This document shows, in pieces, positions 30,583 through 41,370 of a stretch of DNA of 64,000 bases. The stretch spans positions 124,001 to 188,000 of the forward strand of contig NZ_AWFX01000049.1 in assembly GCF_000463115.2 (NCBI RefSeq). The letters are read 5' to 3'. Position numbers and translations under genes: made by a program. The notes below the pieces were generated by a model. It searched no databases. It saw nothing but the letters and a program-made list of their open reading frames with translations, and was not told the origin of the DNA. This stretch comes from Franconibacter helveticus LMG 23732 (GTDB lineage: Bacteria > Pseudomonadota > Gammaproteobacteria > Enterobacterales > Enterobacteriaceae). Position 1 is the first letter of the stretch; the number at the start of each line of letters is the position of its first letter.

Positions 30583-30611
30583 CTTGAAATCCCCGCTACG
30601 CATCCCCATCT
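30583..30611 (+). promoter_or_regulatory. Sigma-32 heat-shock promoter of htpG
   Basis: A -35 CTTGAAA (30583-30589) and a -10 CCCCATCT (30604-30611) with a 14-bp spacer match the RpoH consensus. It lies 52 bp before the htpG start and directly after a GGGGGA/TCCCCC hairpin (30561-30581) that may end recR transcripts. Confidence 0.92.
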
Positions 30612-30662
30612 CTGCCTCACCATTCGTTGACATGTTGTCTGTATTGTTGAGGTATGAAACCC

Positions 30663-32537
30663 ATGAAAGGACAAGAGACCCGTGGCTTTCAGTCAGAGGT
30701 AAAGCAGCTTCTGCACCTGATGATCCATTCTCTCTATTCGAACAAAGAGATTTTCCTGCGTGAACTTATCTCCAACGCCTCGGACGCCGCCGACAAGCTG
30801 CGCTTTCGCGCGTTGTCGAACCCGGATCTGTACGAGGGCGACGGTGAGCTGCGCGTGCGCGTCTCTTTTGATAAGGACCAGCGCACCCTGACTATCGCCG
30901 ACAACGGCATCGGCATGACCCGCGATGAGGTGATTGACCACCTCGGCACCATCGCCAAATCCGGCACCAAAGCGTTCCTCGAATCCATGGGCTCCGACCA
31001 GGCGAAAGACAGCCAGCTTATCGGCCAGTTCGGCGTGGGCTTCTATTCCGCGTTTATCGTGGCGGACAAAGTGACCGTACGCACCCGCGCAGCGGGCGCA
31101 AGCGCTGAAGAGGCGGTGTTCTGGGAGTCTCAGGGCGAAGGCGAATACACCGTCGCCGATATTACCAAAGCCGATCGCGGCACCGAGATTACCCTGCACC
31201 TGCGCGAAGGCGAAGATGAGTTCCTGAACGACTGGCGCGTGCGCGCGATCATCAGCAAATACTCCGACCATATCGCGCTGCCGGTTGAGATTGAAACCCG
31301 CGAAGAGAAAGAGGGTGAAACCACCGTTTCCTGGGAGAAAATCAACAAAGCGCAGGCGCTGTGGACCCGCAGCAAAGGCGAAATTAAGGACGACGAGTAC
31401 AAAGCGTTTTACAAGCACATCGCCCACGATTTCACCGACCCGCTGACCTGGAGCCACAACCGCGTGGAAGGCAAGCAGGAGTACACCAGCCTGCTGTATA
31501 TCCCGGCGCAGGCGCCGTGGGATATGTGGAACCGCGATCATAAACACGGCCTGAAGCTTTACGTGCAGCGCGTTTTTATCATGGACGACGCCGAGCAGTT
31601 CATGCCGAACTACCTGCGCTTCGTTCGCGGCCTGATTGATTCCAACGATCTGCCGCTTAACGTCTCCCGCGAAATTCTCCAGGACAGCAGCGTCACCCGC
31701 AACCTGCGCACCGCGCTGACTAAACGCGTGTTGCAGATGCTGGAAAAACTGGCGAAAGACGACGCTGAAAAATACCAGACTTTCTGGAAACAGTTCGGCC
31801 TGGTGCTGAAAGAGGGGCCGGCGGAAGACAACGCCAACCAGCAGACCATTGCAAAACTGCTGCGCTTCGCTTCCACCCATACCGATTCCGCCGCCCAGAC
31901 CGTCTCGCTGGAAGAATATGTTTCCCGCATGAAGGAAGGTCAGGAGAAAATCTATTACATCACCGCCGACAGCTACGCTGCCGCGAAAAGCAGCCCGCAC
32001 CTGGAGCTGCTGCGTAAGAAAGGCATCGAAGTGCTGCTGCTTTCCGACCGCATCGATGAATGGATGATGAGCTATCTCACCGAATTTGACGGCAAAGCGT
32101 TCCAGTCTGTCGCTAAAGCAGACGAGTCGCTGGACAAGCTGGCGGACGAAGTGGATGAGAAGGCCAAAGAGGCGGAGAAAGCGCTGGAGCCGTTCGTTGA
32201 GCGCGTAAAAACGCTGCTGGGCGACCGCGTGAAAGAGGTGCGTCTGACTCACCGTCTCACCGACACGCCGGCTATCGTCACGACCGAAAATGACGAAATG
32301 AGCACCCAGATGGCGAAGCTGTTCGCCGCCGCGGGCCAGGCGGTGCCGGAAGTGAAATATCTCTTTGAACTGAACCCGGATCATCCGCTGGTGAAACGCA
32401 CCGCCGACACCCAGGATGAAGCGCAGTTTAAAGAGTGGGTGGAGCTGCTGCTTGATCAGGCGCTGTTCGCCGAGCGCGGAACGCTGGAAGATCCGAACCA
32501 GTTTATCCGCCGGATGAACCAGCTGCTGGTTTCCTGA
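30663..32537 (+). CDS. htpG: Hsp90-family chaperone HtpG
   Basis: ATP-dependent chaperone of 624 residues, as in E. coli. The N-terminal GHKL ATPase domain has [23 protein letters not shown] and [11 protein letters not shown]; middle and dimerisation domains follow, with no MEEVD tail, as expected in bacteria. The ATG at 30663 ([15 protein letters not shown]) is chosen; the ATG at 30654 lies three codons earlier and is not conserved. Driven by the sigma-32 promoter upstream. Confidence 0.98.
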   Translation: MKGQETRGFQSEVKQLLHLMIHSLYSNKEIFLRELISNASDAADKLRFRALSNPDLYEGDGELRVRVSFDKDQRTLTIADNGIGMTRDEVIDHLGTIAKSGTKAFLESMGSDQAKDSQLIGQFGVGFYSAFIVADKVTVRTRAAGASAEEAVFWESQGEGEYTVADITKADRGTEITLHLREGEDEFLNDWRVRAIISKYSDHIALPVEIETREEKEGETTVSWEKINKAQALWTRSKGEIKDDEYKAFYKHIAHDFTDPLTWSHNRVEGKQEYTSLLYIPAQAPWDMWNRDHKHGLKLYVQRVFIMDDAEQFMPNYLRFVRGLIDSNDLPLNVSREILQDSSVTRNLRTALTKRVLQMLEKLAKDDAEKYQTFWKQFGLVLKEGPAEDNANQQTIAKLLRFASTHTDSAAQTVSLEEYVSRMKEGQEKIYYITADSYAAAKSSPHLELLRKKGIEVLLLSDRIDEWMMSYLTEFDGKAFQSVAKADESLDKLADEVDEKAKEAEKALEPFVERVKTLLGDRVKEVRLTHRLTDTPAIVTTENDEMSTQMAKLFAAAGQAVPEVKYLFELNPDHPLVKRTADTQDEAQFKEWVELLLDQALFAERGTLEDPNQFIRRMNQLLVS

Positions 32538-32547
32538 TAACGCCCTG

Positions 32548-32598
32548 CGGGGGGTAGCGCCCCCGTATATTTACCCTCTCCCTCAGCGGAGAGGGTAA
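32548..32598 (+). terminator. Tandem hairpins after htpG
   Basis: First, a GGGGG/CCCCC hairpin (32550-32554, 32560-32564) followed by TATATTTA; then an 11-bp perfect stem TTACCCTCTCC/GGAGAGGGTAA (32571-32581, 32588-32598). Neither has a full T tract. The second resembles hairpins after gsk and copA. Confidence 0.5.
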
Positions 32599-32760
32599 GC
32601 GTGAATGAAAAATAACCTTGCTGCCCCTGCCGTTGCCCGTCTGCCGCCTGTCTTTCTCTTTTTCTCACCTGACCCGGCGATGAAACCATTCACCAGGCCC
32701 GCCTTCCTTGTCGTGATACAGCCTTTAATGGTATGGTTTTCGCTTCAAATAACGTTGTAA

Positions 32761-33432
<672 letters not shown>

Positions 33433-33558
33433 TTGCGCGCCTCACCCGGCGTCCTGTCGGGTGAGAAAATTTCTCATTTCCCCTCTCGCTGCAATTGGTT
33501 CATCTTAAGCGCTTATCAGCTACAATTATCAGCCAGTTAGAATGATTAAGGTGTGGTA

Positions 33559-34521
33559 ATGAGTCTGGAAAAAACAGGCGTACTGCTGGCGAACCTGGGG
33601 ACCCCTGAAGCTCCCACGCCTGCGGCTGTGAAACGCTATCTGCGTCAGTTTCTTAGCGATAAACGCGTGGTGGATACGCCGCGCTTACTCTGGTGGCCGC
33701 TGCTGCGCGGGGTCATCCTGCCGTTGCGCTCGCCGCGCGTGGCGAAACTTTATAACTCTATCTGGATGGAAGGCGGCTCGCCGCTGATGGTTTACAGCCG
33801 TCGGCAGGAGAAAGCCCTGGCCGACGCCCTGCCGGACATGCCGGTGGCGCTGGGCATGAGTTATGGTCAGCCGTCGCTGGAAAGCGCGGTGAAAAAACTG
33901 CTCGATCAGAATGTCGACCGCATCGTGGTGCTGGCGCTCTACCCGCAATATTCCTGCTCCACCGTGGCGGCGGTCTGGGACGAACTTTCCCGCATATTCG
34001 CCCGATACCGCAAGCTGCCTTCGCTGAATTTCATCCGCGATTACGCCGACAACAGCGCCTATATCAACGCGCTGGCGGAGACGGCGCGGCGTTCTTTCGC
34101 CACTCACGGCGAGCCGGATTTGCTGCTGCTTTCCTATCACGGCATCCCGCAACGCTATGCCAATGAAGGCGACGACTATCCGCAACGCTGCCGGGACACC
34201 ACGCGTGAGCTGGTCTCCGCGCTGGGTCTGCCGCCGGAAAAAGTGATGATGACCTTCCAGTCGCGCTTTGGCCGTGAACCCTGGCTTACGCCTTACACCG
34301 ACGAAACGCTGAAAATGCTCGGTGAAAAAGGGGTGAAGCACATTCAGGTGATGTGTCCGGGCTTTGCGGCGGATTGTCTGGAGACGCTGGAAGAGATAGC
34401 CGTGCAAAACAAAGAGATCTTTATGCACGCAGGCGGCGAAAAGTATGAATATATTCCCGCGCTCAACGATGAGCCTTCTCACATCGCCATGATGGCGGAG
34501 CTAATCGGGCGTTATCGCTAA
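33559..34521 (+). CDS. hemH: Ferrochelatase
   Basis: Inserts Fe2+ into protoporphyrin IX, the last step of haem synthesis. It has 320 residues, as in E. coli. The catalytic histidine is in [16 protein letters not shown]; the C-terminal acidic patch [15 protein letters not shown] is conserved. ATG at 33559 follows AAGGTGTGGTA. In K-12 aes follows; here gsk is next with a 63-bp gap. Confidence 0.97.
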   Translation: MSLEKTGVLLANLGTPEAPTPAAVKRYLRQFLSDKRVVDTPRLLWWPLLRGVILPLRSPRVAKLYNSIWMEGGSPLMVYSRRQEKALADALPDMPVALGMSYGQPSLESAVKKLLDQNVDRIVVLALYPQYSCSTVAAVWDELSRIFARYRKLPSLNFIRDYADNSAYINALAETARRSFATHGEPDLLLLSYHGIPQRYANEGDDYPQRCRDTTRELVSALGLPPEKVMMTFQSRFGREPWLTPYTDETLKMLGEKGVKHIQVMCPGFAADCLETLEEIAVQNKEIFMHAGGEKYEYIPALNDEPSHIAMMAELIGRYR

Positions 34522-34584
34522 TCGCACGCGGGCGGGGGAGTGTGCTACCATTCCCCGCCTCATTAGCCATCATTGTCCCGAGCC

Positions 34585-35889
34585 ATGAAATTTCCCGGTA
34601 AACGCAAGTCCAAACACTACTTCCCCGTCAACGCCCGCGACCCGCTGCTGCAACAAATCCAGCCTGAAAGTGAAACCAGCGCCTCCTGGGTGGTGGGTAT
34701 CGATCAGACGCTGGTGGATATCGAAGCCCGCGTCGACGACGATTTTGTCCGTCGCTACGGCCTGAGCCTCGGCCATTCGCTGGTTATCGAAGACGAAGTA
34801 GCGGAAGCCCTTTACCAGGAGCTGGTTCGCGAAAACCTGATTACCCATCAGTTTGCCGGCGGCACCATCGGCAACACGATGCATAACTACTCTGTGCTGG
34901 CGGATGACCGCTCGGTGCTGCTGGGCGTGATGTGCAACAATGTGCAGATTGGCAGTTACGCTTACCGCTATCTCTGTAACACCTCCAGCCGGACTGACCT
35001 TAACTACCTGCAAGGGGTGGACGGCGCCATTGGCCGCTGTTTTACGCTGATTAGCGAAAACGGCGAGCGCACCTTTGCTATCAGCCCCGGCCACATGAAC
35101 CAGCTGCGCCCGGAAAGTATTCCCGAGTCGGTCATTGCGGGCGCTTCCGCGCTGGTGCTCACCTCATACCTGGTGCGCTGTAAACCGGGCGAACCGATGC
35201 CGGACGCCACCATGCAAGCCATCGCTTACGCGAAAAAGCATAATGTTCCCGTCGTGCTGACCCTTGGCACCAAATATGTGATTGCCGATAACCCGCAGTG
35301 GTGGCGCGACTTCCTCAAAGAGCACGTATCGATTCTTGCGATGAATGAAGAGGAAGGGGAAGCGTTAACCGGCGAGAGCGACCCGCTGCTCGCCGCCGAT
35401 AAAGCGCTGGACTGGGTAGACCTGGTGCTTTGCACCGCCGGGCCGGTGGGGCTTTACATGGCGGGCTTTACGGAAGAGGAAGCGAAGCGCAAAACGCAGC
35501 ATCCGCTGCTGCCGGGCGCGATTGCCGAATTTAACCAGTACGAGTTCAGCCGCGCCATGCGCTTTAAAGACTGCGAACAGCCGCTGCGTATTTTCTCCCA
35601 TATCGCGCCTTATATGGGCGGGCCGGAGAAAATCATGAACACCAACGGCGCGGGCGACGGCGCGCTGGCGGCGCTGCTGCATGATATTACGGCGAATAAC
35701 TATCATCGCAGCAATGTGCCGAACTCCAGCAAGCATAAATTTACCTGGCTGACCTATTCATCGCTGGCGCAGGTGTGTAAATACGCCAACCGCGTAAGCT
35801 ACCAGGTGCTGAATCAGCATTCGCCGCGCTTAACCCGCGGTCTGCCGGAGCGGGAAGACAGCCTTGAAGAGGCGTACTGGGACCGTTAA
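34585..35889 (+). CDS. gsk: Inosine/guanosine kinase
   Basis: PfkB-family nucleoside kinase for purine salvage, 434 residues, as in E. coli. The conserved anion-hole and base motif is NTNGAGDGALAALLHD near residue 352. Start ATG at 34585 (MKFPGKRKSKHYFP); an in-frame ATG four codons upstream overlaps no better ribosome site. Followed by a 9-bp perfect hairpin. Confidence 0.97.
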   Translation: MKFPGKRKSKHYFPVNARDPLLQQIQPESETSASWVVGIDQTLVDIEARVDDDFVRRYGLSLGHSLVIEDEVAEALYQELVRENLITHQFAGGTIGNTMHNYSVLADDRSVLLGVMCNNVQIGSYAYRYLCNTSSRTDLNYLQGVDGAIGRCFTLISENGERTFAISPGHMNQLRPESIPESVIAGASALVLTSYLVRCKPGEPMPDATMQAIAYAKKHNVPVVLTLGTKYVIADNPQWWRDFLKEHVSILAMNEEEGEALTGESDPLLAADKALDWVDLVLCTAGPVGLYMAGFTEEEAKRKTQHPLLPGAIAEFNQYEFSRAMRFKDCEQPLRIFSHIAPYMGGPEKIMNTNGAGDGALAALLHDITANNYHRSNVPNSSKHKFTWLTYSSLAQVCKYANRVSYQVLNQHSPRLTRGLPEREDSLEEAYWDR

Positions 35890-35897
35890 AGCGCTCG

Positions 35898-35918
35898 CCT
35901 CTCCCCACAGGGGAGAGG
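35898..35918. terminator. Hairpin between gsk and ybaL
   Basis: Perfect 9-bp stem CCTCTCCCC/GGGGAGAGG with an ACA loop lies between the convergent stop codons. No T tract on either side, so the terminator role is inferred. Similar hairpins follow htpG and copA. Confidence 0.45.
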
Positions 35919-35934
35919 ACGTCGGGCGGCGGAA

Positions 35935-37623
35935 TTAGCTGGCCGCCTGTTCCGGCGCGGTAATGGGTCCGGGGGCGCGCTCCAGCAGGGAAAGCATGGT
36001 ATTGGCGATTTCCCGCTCGCCCATCACCACCTCGTTCGCGCCGCGCTCGGCGATGTAATCCACCTCGTCGTCATAATGGGCGCGCGCGATAATCTCAATG
36101 TCGGGGCGTTTAGCTCGCGCCGCCGCGACAATCTCGCCCGCCTCATAGCCGTTGGGGATCGTAATCAACAGCCATTGCGCGCACTCGAGGTGCGCCAGCG
36201 ACATAATCTCTTCGTTCGCGGCATTGCCAAGCACGGCGCGAATGCCGCGCTCGCGTAAATCGTCCACCCGGCTGCGCGAGGTTTCCACCACCACCAGCGG
36301 GATATTCTGCGCCAGTAAGCGCTCGCCGAGCAGGCTGCCGACGCGCCCGTAACCCACCAGCAACGCGTGATTGCAAATATCCACCGGGTTCTGCTGCTCT
36401 TCTTCGATAGCCTCTTCCAGCGTCTGCTCTTCCAGCGTTTCGTTTTTTTGCAGGAAGCGCTCCAGCAAGGCGAACAGAATGGGGTTGAGCATAATAGAGA
36501 GGATCGCGCCCGCCAGCACCAGGTTCTGCCCGTTCTGCGGCAGCAGGTCAAGCGCCATGCCAAGGCCTGCGAGAATAAAGGCAAATTCGCCAATTTGCGC
36601 GAGGCTGGTGGCGATGGTCAGCGCCGTACGCTGCGAGTGGCCAAACATCTTCACCAGCAAAAACGCCGCCAGCGATTTCCCAAGAACGATGATAGCCAGC
36701 GTGCCGAGGACCGCCAGCGGCTCTTCTACCAGGATCATCGGGTCAAAAAGCATGCCGACGGAGACAAAAAAGAGCACCGCGAAGGCGTCGCGAAGCGGCA
36801 GCGTGTCGTGCGCCGCACGATGGCTCAGTTCAGATTCATTCAGCACCATACCGGCAAAAAACGCGCCCAGGGCGAAAGAGACATCAAACAGCTCGACGGC
36901 GCCGAACGCGATACCCAGCGCCAGCGCCAGCACCGCAAGGGTGAAAAGCTCGCGTGAACCGGTGGAAGCGCTGCGGGCGAGGATCCAGGGCACCAGACGG
37001 CGCCCCACCAGCATCATCAGGGCGATAAACGCCACCACTTTGCCAATGGTGAACCCCATATCAACCGCAAGCGTAGCAAGCCCGAGGTTGCCTTTTTCAA
37101 TCATGCCGGCCACGGCGGGCAACAGCACCAGCGTCAGCACCATCACTAAATCTTCGACAATCAGCCAGCCGATGGCTATTTGCCCGCGCTGGGTGTCGAT
37201 AAGCTGGCGCTCCTCAAGCGCGCGCAGCAGCACCACCGTACTGGCGGTAGACAGACACAAACCAAACACAATGCCGGTCATCAGCGACCAGTCCATTAAC
37301 GTTGACAGCGCCCACCCGAGCAGCGTCGCCACGATAATCTGCGCGACGGCGCCCGGGATGGCGATGGACTTTACCGCCATCAAATCCTTTAGAGAGAAAT
37401 GCAGCCCCACGCCAAACATCAGCAGGATCACCCCAAGCTCCGCCAGCTCCGGCGCAAGTTTGGTGTCAGCGACAAAACCTGGCGTAAACGGCCCGGCGAG
37501 CACGCCCGCCAGCAAATAGCCGACCAGCGGAGAGATCCGCAACCGGTTGGCAAGCATGCCGAGTAAAAATGCCAGCACAAGGCCGCCGACAATGGTGGTG
37601 ATAAGCGGGGTGGCGTGATGCAT
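35935..37623 (-). CDS. ybaL: YbaL, CPA2-family K+/H+ antiporter
   Basis: Inner-membrane monovalent cation/proton antiporter, 562 residues versus 558 in E. coli. About twelve to thirteen N-terminal helices (HATPLITTIVGGLVLAFLLG onward), with FGVGLHFSL and QRGQIAIGWLIVEDL, precede a cytoplasmic RCK/TrkA-N domain beginning NHALLVGYGRVGSLLG, which should bind NAD(H). Start at 37623 matches E. coli; the upstream frame is not conserved. fsr, which precedes ushA in K-12, is missing here. Confidence 0.94.
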   Translation of the reverse strand: MHHATPLITTIVGGLVLAFLLGMLANRLRISPLVGYLLAGVLAGPFTPGFVADTKLAPELAELGVILLMFGVGLHFSLKDLMAVKSIAIPGAVAQIIVATLLGWALSTLMDWSLMTGIVFGLCLSTASTVVLLRALEERQLIDTQRGQIAIGWLIVEDLVMVLTLVLLPAVAGMIEKGNLGLATLAVDMGFTIGKVVAFIALMMLVGRRLVPWILARSASTGSRELFTLAVLALALGIAFGAVELFDVSFALGAFFAGMVLNESELSHRAAHDTLPLRDAFAVLFFVSVGMLFDPMILVEEPLAVLGTLAIIVLGKSLAAFLLVKMFGHSQRTALTIATSLAQIGEFAFILAGLGMALDLLPQNGQNLVLAGAILSIMLNPILFALLERFLQKNETLEEQTLEEAIEEEQQNPVDICNHALLVGYGRVGSLLGERLLAQNIPLVVVETSRSRVDDLRERGIRAVLGNAANEEIMSLAHLECAQWLLITIPNGYEAGEIVAAARAKRPDIEIIARAHYDDEVDYIAERGANEVVMGEREIANTMLSLLERAPGPITAPEQAAS

Positions 37624-38176
37624 TCCGTCTCCTTTCGTTAGCAAAAGATCCACGCTTCGGCGAAAAGCCAAAACTCCGTTTTTTAGTTTATGACAATTTT
37701 TCTGTCAGCGTTTGTGAATAATCGGTGAATACCGCACAAAACTTTAATCAAAAGCGAAAAAAAGTGCCGACAGGACATATTGATAGCTTATGGGGTTTAC
37801 GCTTTGAATAATCGCTGTCGACAGCACAAAGGGTTAACAGATTTATCGGGCTCCCGAAGGGGAAAAGTAAGCGTATTGCCGGTAAATATGGCGCAAAAGG
37901 GCAAAAGAGCGCATTAAGCAGAGCTTTTAGCATGCCTTCTTTGCTGGTTTTTTTTGCGGGTAATGCCAGACCCTGATGCTGTCGCGTTTTGCGCGGTATC
38001 GCCCGGTGATTTTTACCGCTTTCTTTTTCATCTACGGATAAAAAATTGTGTGGCTGACCTCCGCGCCTGAAAAAGGTGCGCGCGCGCTGTAAAAGGTCAT
38101 CGCGCTGAAAACCTTGTTGTCTATGCTTTCAGGGCGCTGTAATTTCAGCGTTTACTTTGTGCCAGGGAGAGTTGTT
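37624..38176. other. Intergenic region between ybaL and ushA
   Basis: 553 bp with the divergent ybaL and ushA promoters. In K-12 fsr occupies this spot; I see no fsr remnant in any frame. No convincing gene or repeat. Confidence 0.5.
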
Positions 38177-39826
38177 ATGAAACGTACCAACAGGGTTTTG
38201 GCGGCGGCGCTGATTTTCAGTGGGCTGGCGAGCGGGTCCGCCTTTGCCTGGGAGCGCGATAAAACCTATAACATCACCATTTTGCATACGAACGATCATC
38301 ACGGCCATTTCTGGCGCAACGACTACGGCGAATATGGGCTGGCGGCGCAAAAAACGCTGGTGGACAACGTACGCAAAGAGGTGACGGCGAAAGGCGGCAG
38401 CGTGCTGGTGCTCTCTGGCGGCGATATTAACACTGGCGTGCCGGAATCTGATTTGCAGGACGCGGAGCCCGATTTTCGCGGCATGAACCTTATCGGCTAC
38501 GATGCCATGGCGGTCGGCAACCACGAATTCGACAACCCGCTAAGCGTGCTTCGCCAGCAAGAGAAGTGGGCTAAGTTTCCGTTCCTCTCCGCCAACATTT
38601 ATCAGAAAAGCACGAATGAACGGCTCTTTAAGCCGTGGGCTATCTTTAACCGCCAGGAGATCAAAATCGCCGTTATCGGCCTGACGACCGACGACACGGC
38701 GAAAATCGGCAACCCGGAATTTTTTACCGATATTGAGTTTCGCAAGCCCGCCGATGAGGCGAAACTGGTCATTCAGGAACTGCAACAGACGGAAAAGCCG
38801 GATGTGATTATCGCCGCCACCCACATGGGCCATTACGATAACGGTGAGCATGGTTCGAACGCGCCTGGCGACGTGGAGCTTGCCCGCAGCTTGCCTGCCG
38901 GCGCGCTGACCATGATCGTGGGCGGCCATTCGCAGGACCCGGTCTGCATGGCCTCTGAAAACAAAAAACAGGCGGACTACGTGCCCGGCACCCCTTGCGC
39001 CCCAGACCAGCAGAACGGCATCTGGATAGTGCAGGCGCACGAGTGGGGTAAATATGTTGGCCGCGCCGATTTTGAGTTCCGTAACGGCGAAATGAAGCTG
39101 GTGAACTATCAGCTCATCCCCATCAATCTGAAGAAGAAAATCACCTGGGATAACGGCCAGAGCGAGCGCGTGCTCTATACGCCGCAGATCCCGGAGAACC
39201 CGCAGATGCTTTCGCTGCTCTCGCCATTCCAGCATAAAGGCCAGGCGCAGCTGGGCGTGAAAATCGGCAGCGTGACGGGGCGTCTTGAGGGAGACCGCAG
39301 CAAGGTTCGCTTCGTGCAGACCAATATGGGGCGCCTTATCCTCAGCGCGCAGATGGCGCGCACCGGCGCCGATTTCGCTGTTATGAGCGGCGGCGGCATT
39401 CGCGACTCTATCGAAGCAGGCGATATCACTTATAAAGATGTGCTGAAGGTGCAGCCGTTCGGCAATACGCTGGTTTATGTCGATATGACGGGGCAGGAAG
39501 TGGCGGATTACCTGAAAGCGGTGGCGCAGATGAAGCCTGATTCCGGCGCTTATCCGCAATTCGCGAATGTCAGCTTTACCGCTTCAGGCGGCGCGCTCAG
39601 CGATATCAAAATCAAAGGCGAGCCGCTGGATATGGCGAAAACCTACCGCATGGCGACGCTTAGCTTTAACGCCACCGGCGGCGACGGCTATCCGGCTATC
39701 GACAAAAAGCCGGGCTACGTGAACACCGGCTTTGTGGATGCGGAAGTGCTGAAGCAGTTTGTTGAACAAAACACGCCGCTGGATGCGGGCGCGTTTGAGC
39801 CAAAAGGCGAAGTGAACTGGCAGTAA
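38177..39826 (+). CDS. ushA: Periplasmic UDP-sugar hydrolase / 5'-nucleotidase UshA
   Basis: Metallophosphoesterase that degrades external UDP-glucose and nucleotides. It has 549 residues (550 in E. coli). Signal peptide ends SAFA|WERD (about residue 24). Metal-site motifs ILHTNDHHGHF, SGGDINTGVP, VGNHEFDNP and GGHSQDPVC are intact; the C-terminal nucleotide-binding domain has NTLVYVDMTG and FNATGGDGYP. ATG at 38177 follows AGGGAGAGTTGTT. Convergent with ybaK, one base apart. Confidence 0.97.
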   Translation: MKRTNRVLAAALIFSGLASGSAFAWERDKTYNITILHTNDHHGHFWRNDYGEYGLAAQKTLVDNVRKEVTAKGGSVLVLSGGDINTGVPESDLQDAEPDFRGMNLIGYDAMAVGNHEFDNPLSVLRQQEKWAKFPFLSANIYQKSTNERLFKPWAIFNRQEIKIAVIGLTTDDTAKIGNPEFFTDIEFRKPADEAKLVIQELQQTEKPDVIIAATHMGHYDNGEHGSNAPGDVELARSLPAGALTMIVGGHSQDPVCMASENKKQADYVPGTPCAPDQQNGIWIVQAHEWGKYVGRADFEFRNGEMKLVNYQLIPINLKKKITWDNGQSERVLYTPQIPENPQMLSLLSPFQHKGQAQLGVKIGSVTGRLEGDRSKVRFVQTNMGRLILSAQMARTGADFAVMSGGGIRDSIEAGDITYKDVLKVQPFGNTLVYVDMTGQEVADYLKAVAQMKPDSGAYPQFANVSFTASGGALSDIKIKGEPLDMAKTYRMATLSFNATGGDGYPAIDKKPGYVNTGFVDAEVLKQFVEQNTPLDAGAFEPKGEVNWQ

Positions 39827-39827
39827 C

Positions 39828-40307
39828 TTAGTCGCGGCGGGCGATGTCGGCGAACTGCGCATTCAGCAGCGTTGCCAGATCCTCTGCCGCCAGCTCGATA
39901 TCCAGCCCGCGCTTGCCGCCGGAAACATAAATGGTGGTGAAGTTGCGGGCTGGCGCGTCAATTAGCGTCGGCAGGCGCTTTTTCTGCCCCAGCGGGCTGA
40001 TGCCGCCCACCAGATACCCCGTGGTGCGTTGCGCCACCATCGGGTCTGCCATATCAACCTTTTTCGCGCCCAGCGCTTTCGCCACTTTTTTTAAATCGAG
40101 CTGACCGGAGACCGGCGTTACCGCGACCGCAAGCTGCTTCATGTCGCCGTTAATCGCCACCAGCAGCGTTTTATAAACCTGTTCGGCGTTCAGCCCAAGC
40201 TTGCGCACGACTTCGTCGCCAAAGTTAGTTTCGTGCGGGTCATGGTCGTAAGCGTGAAGCGTAAACGCCACCTTCTGTTTTTCAAGTAATTTAATGGCGG
40301 GAGTCAT
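39828..40307 (-). CDS. ybaK: Cys-tRNA(Pro)/Cys-tRNA(Cys) deacylase YbaK
   Basis: Trans-editing enzyme that clears cysteine mischarged on tRNA-Pro. It has 159 residues, as in E. coli. The conserved lysine lies in [11 protein letters not shown] and the [13 protein letters not shown] loop is present. Start at 40307 ([11 protein letters not shown]). Confidence 0.95.
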   Translation of the reverse strand: MTPAIKLLEKQKVAFTLHAYDHDPHETNFGDEVVRKLGLNAEQVYKTLLVAINGDMKQLAVAVTPVSGQLDLKKVAKALGAKKVDMADPMVAQRTTGYLVGGISPLGQKKRLPTLIDAPARNFTTIYVSGGKRGLDIELAAEDLATLLNAQFADIARRD

Positions 40308-40384
40308 GTGCTTTTTCCTGTCTCTTTTTTGTTGATCCTGACGGGCGGCGGCAAAGAAAAATAGTACCAGCTTGCGCAAAAAGC

Positions 40385-41182
40385 TTACGCGGGTTTAAGC
40401 AGCCCCGGCAGGTTGCCTTCGCCATAGAGATGCAGCGCGCCCACAGCCACGACATAGCGGCCTGGCGGCAGGGCGGAGAGATAATGGCGCCACTGCTGGT
40501 TGCGCTGGTGCATCAGCACGTCGTAGAGATCGCTGCTGAAGGTGTTAGGCAGCGTCACTTCTGCTTTTTGCGGCGGCGTTTCCAGCCACCAGCTAATCAT
40601 CAGTTGCAGCAGTCTGGCGTTGGTATGCCAGTGAGTAAGCGTATCTTCCAGCAGCGGCAGACCTTCCTGCGGCAACTGTCTGAGAATGGCTATCTGGCTT
40701 TGCGCCCCTTCAAGCTCCATCACCGGCACCGAAAACTGCTGCGCCGCCTGCAACAGCTGATAATCGATACCAAAATCAGGCCGCAGGCCCAGACGCTGCG
40801 CCTGGTGCGCCTGCAACACCAGCGCCACCTGCCAGGCGGGCTGCTCATCCAGACGAGAAAGCGAAAGGCCGTAATCCCCGGCGAGTTTTTCCAGCTGCTT
40901 TAGCGTTTGCGCATTCAGCCTTTCACGCAGCGGCTGCGAAACCGCTTCATTGCCGAAGGGGGAGACGTCGCCGCGAATATCTGCTTCCACAATCAGTGCG
41001 TCGGCGCGCTTAAGCTTTTCCAGCAGGCGCGCATTAAGCGGCGCCATATCGGGCGTGCCCATATGAATGCTGCCGACCAGGTGCAGGTGGCGACCGCCTG
41101 GCAGCGTGACATCCAGCGCAGGCCAGGGATAGGCGGGGCGAAGCGGGGAAAAGAAGGCGATCAGACGGCTTAACAGACCCAT
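40385..41182 (-). CDS. ybaP: TraB/GumN family protein YbaP
   Basis: 265 residues versus 264 in E. coli. The TraB-family signature [16 protein letters not shown] lies near residue 35, [11 protein letters not shown] follows, and a C-terminal [19 protein letters not shown] carries the second conserved His. These GX2H motifs suggest a metal-dependent hydrolase fold (Tiki-like), but no function is established to my knowledge. No clear signal peptide. 77 bp upstream of ybaK on the same strand. Confidence 0.93.
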   Translation of the reverse strand: MGLLSRLIAFFSPLRPAYPWPALDVTLPGGRHLHLVGSIHMGTPDMAPLNARLLEKLKRADALIVEADIRGDVSPFGNEAVSQPLRERLNAQTLKQLEKLAGDYGLSLSRLDEQPAWQVALVLQAHQAQRLGLRPDFGIDYQLLQAAQQFSVPVMELEGAQSQIAILRQLPQEGLPLLEDTLTHWHTNARLLQLMISWWLETPPQKAEVTLPNTFSSDLYDVLMHQRNQQWRHYLSALPPGRYVVAVGALHLYGEGNLPGLLKPA

Positions 41183-41339
41183 AAGCGTTCCCTGACAAAA
41201 GAAAACCATGCTAGCGCGCCGGGCGATAAGGTGCAAATAGCGCCCTTTTTGCGCTGGCATGGCCGGAAAAGCAGCGTGCTGGCTTTAGCTGAACGCGCCA
41301 GGCATAGCATGAAGGGAGCGGGCGCTGAAACCGGCGAAT

Positions 41340-41363
41340 CCTCTCTTCCGTCAGGAAGAGAGG
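41340..41363 (-). terminator. Hairpin after copA
   Basis: Perfect 10-bp stem CCTCTCTTCC/GGAAGAGAGG with a 4-nt loop, 7 bp after the copA stop. It lacks a T tract, so its role as terminator is inferred. Confidence 0.5.
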
Positions 41364-41370
41364 AAACAGG

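Noticed and set aside
37748..37933. Remnant of fsr between ybaL and ushA
   Set aside because: The short minus-strand frame has no transporter-like features and no similarity to Fsr that I can see.
40308..40384. Possible ChiX small RNA near ybaK/ybaP
   Set aside because: E. coli encodes ChiX in this neighbourhood, but the 77-bp ybaK-ybaP gap and the ybaP-copA gap contain neither its seed-like sequence nor its terminator.
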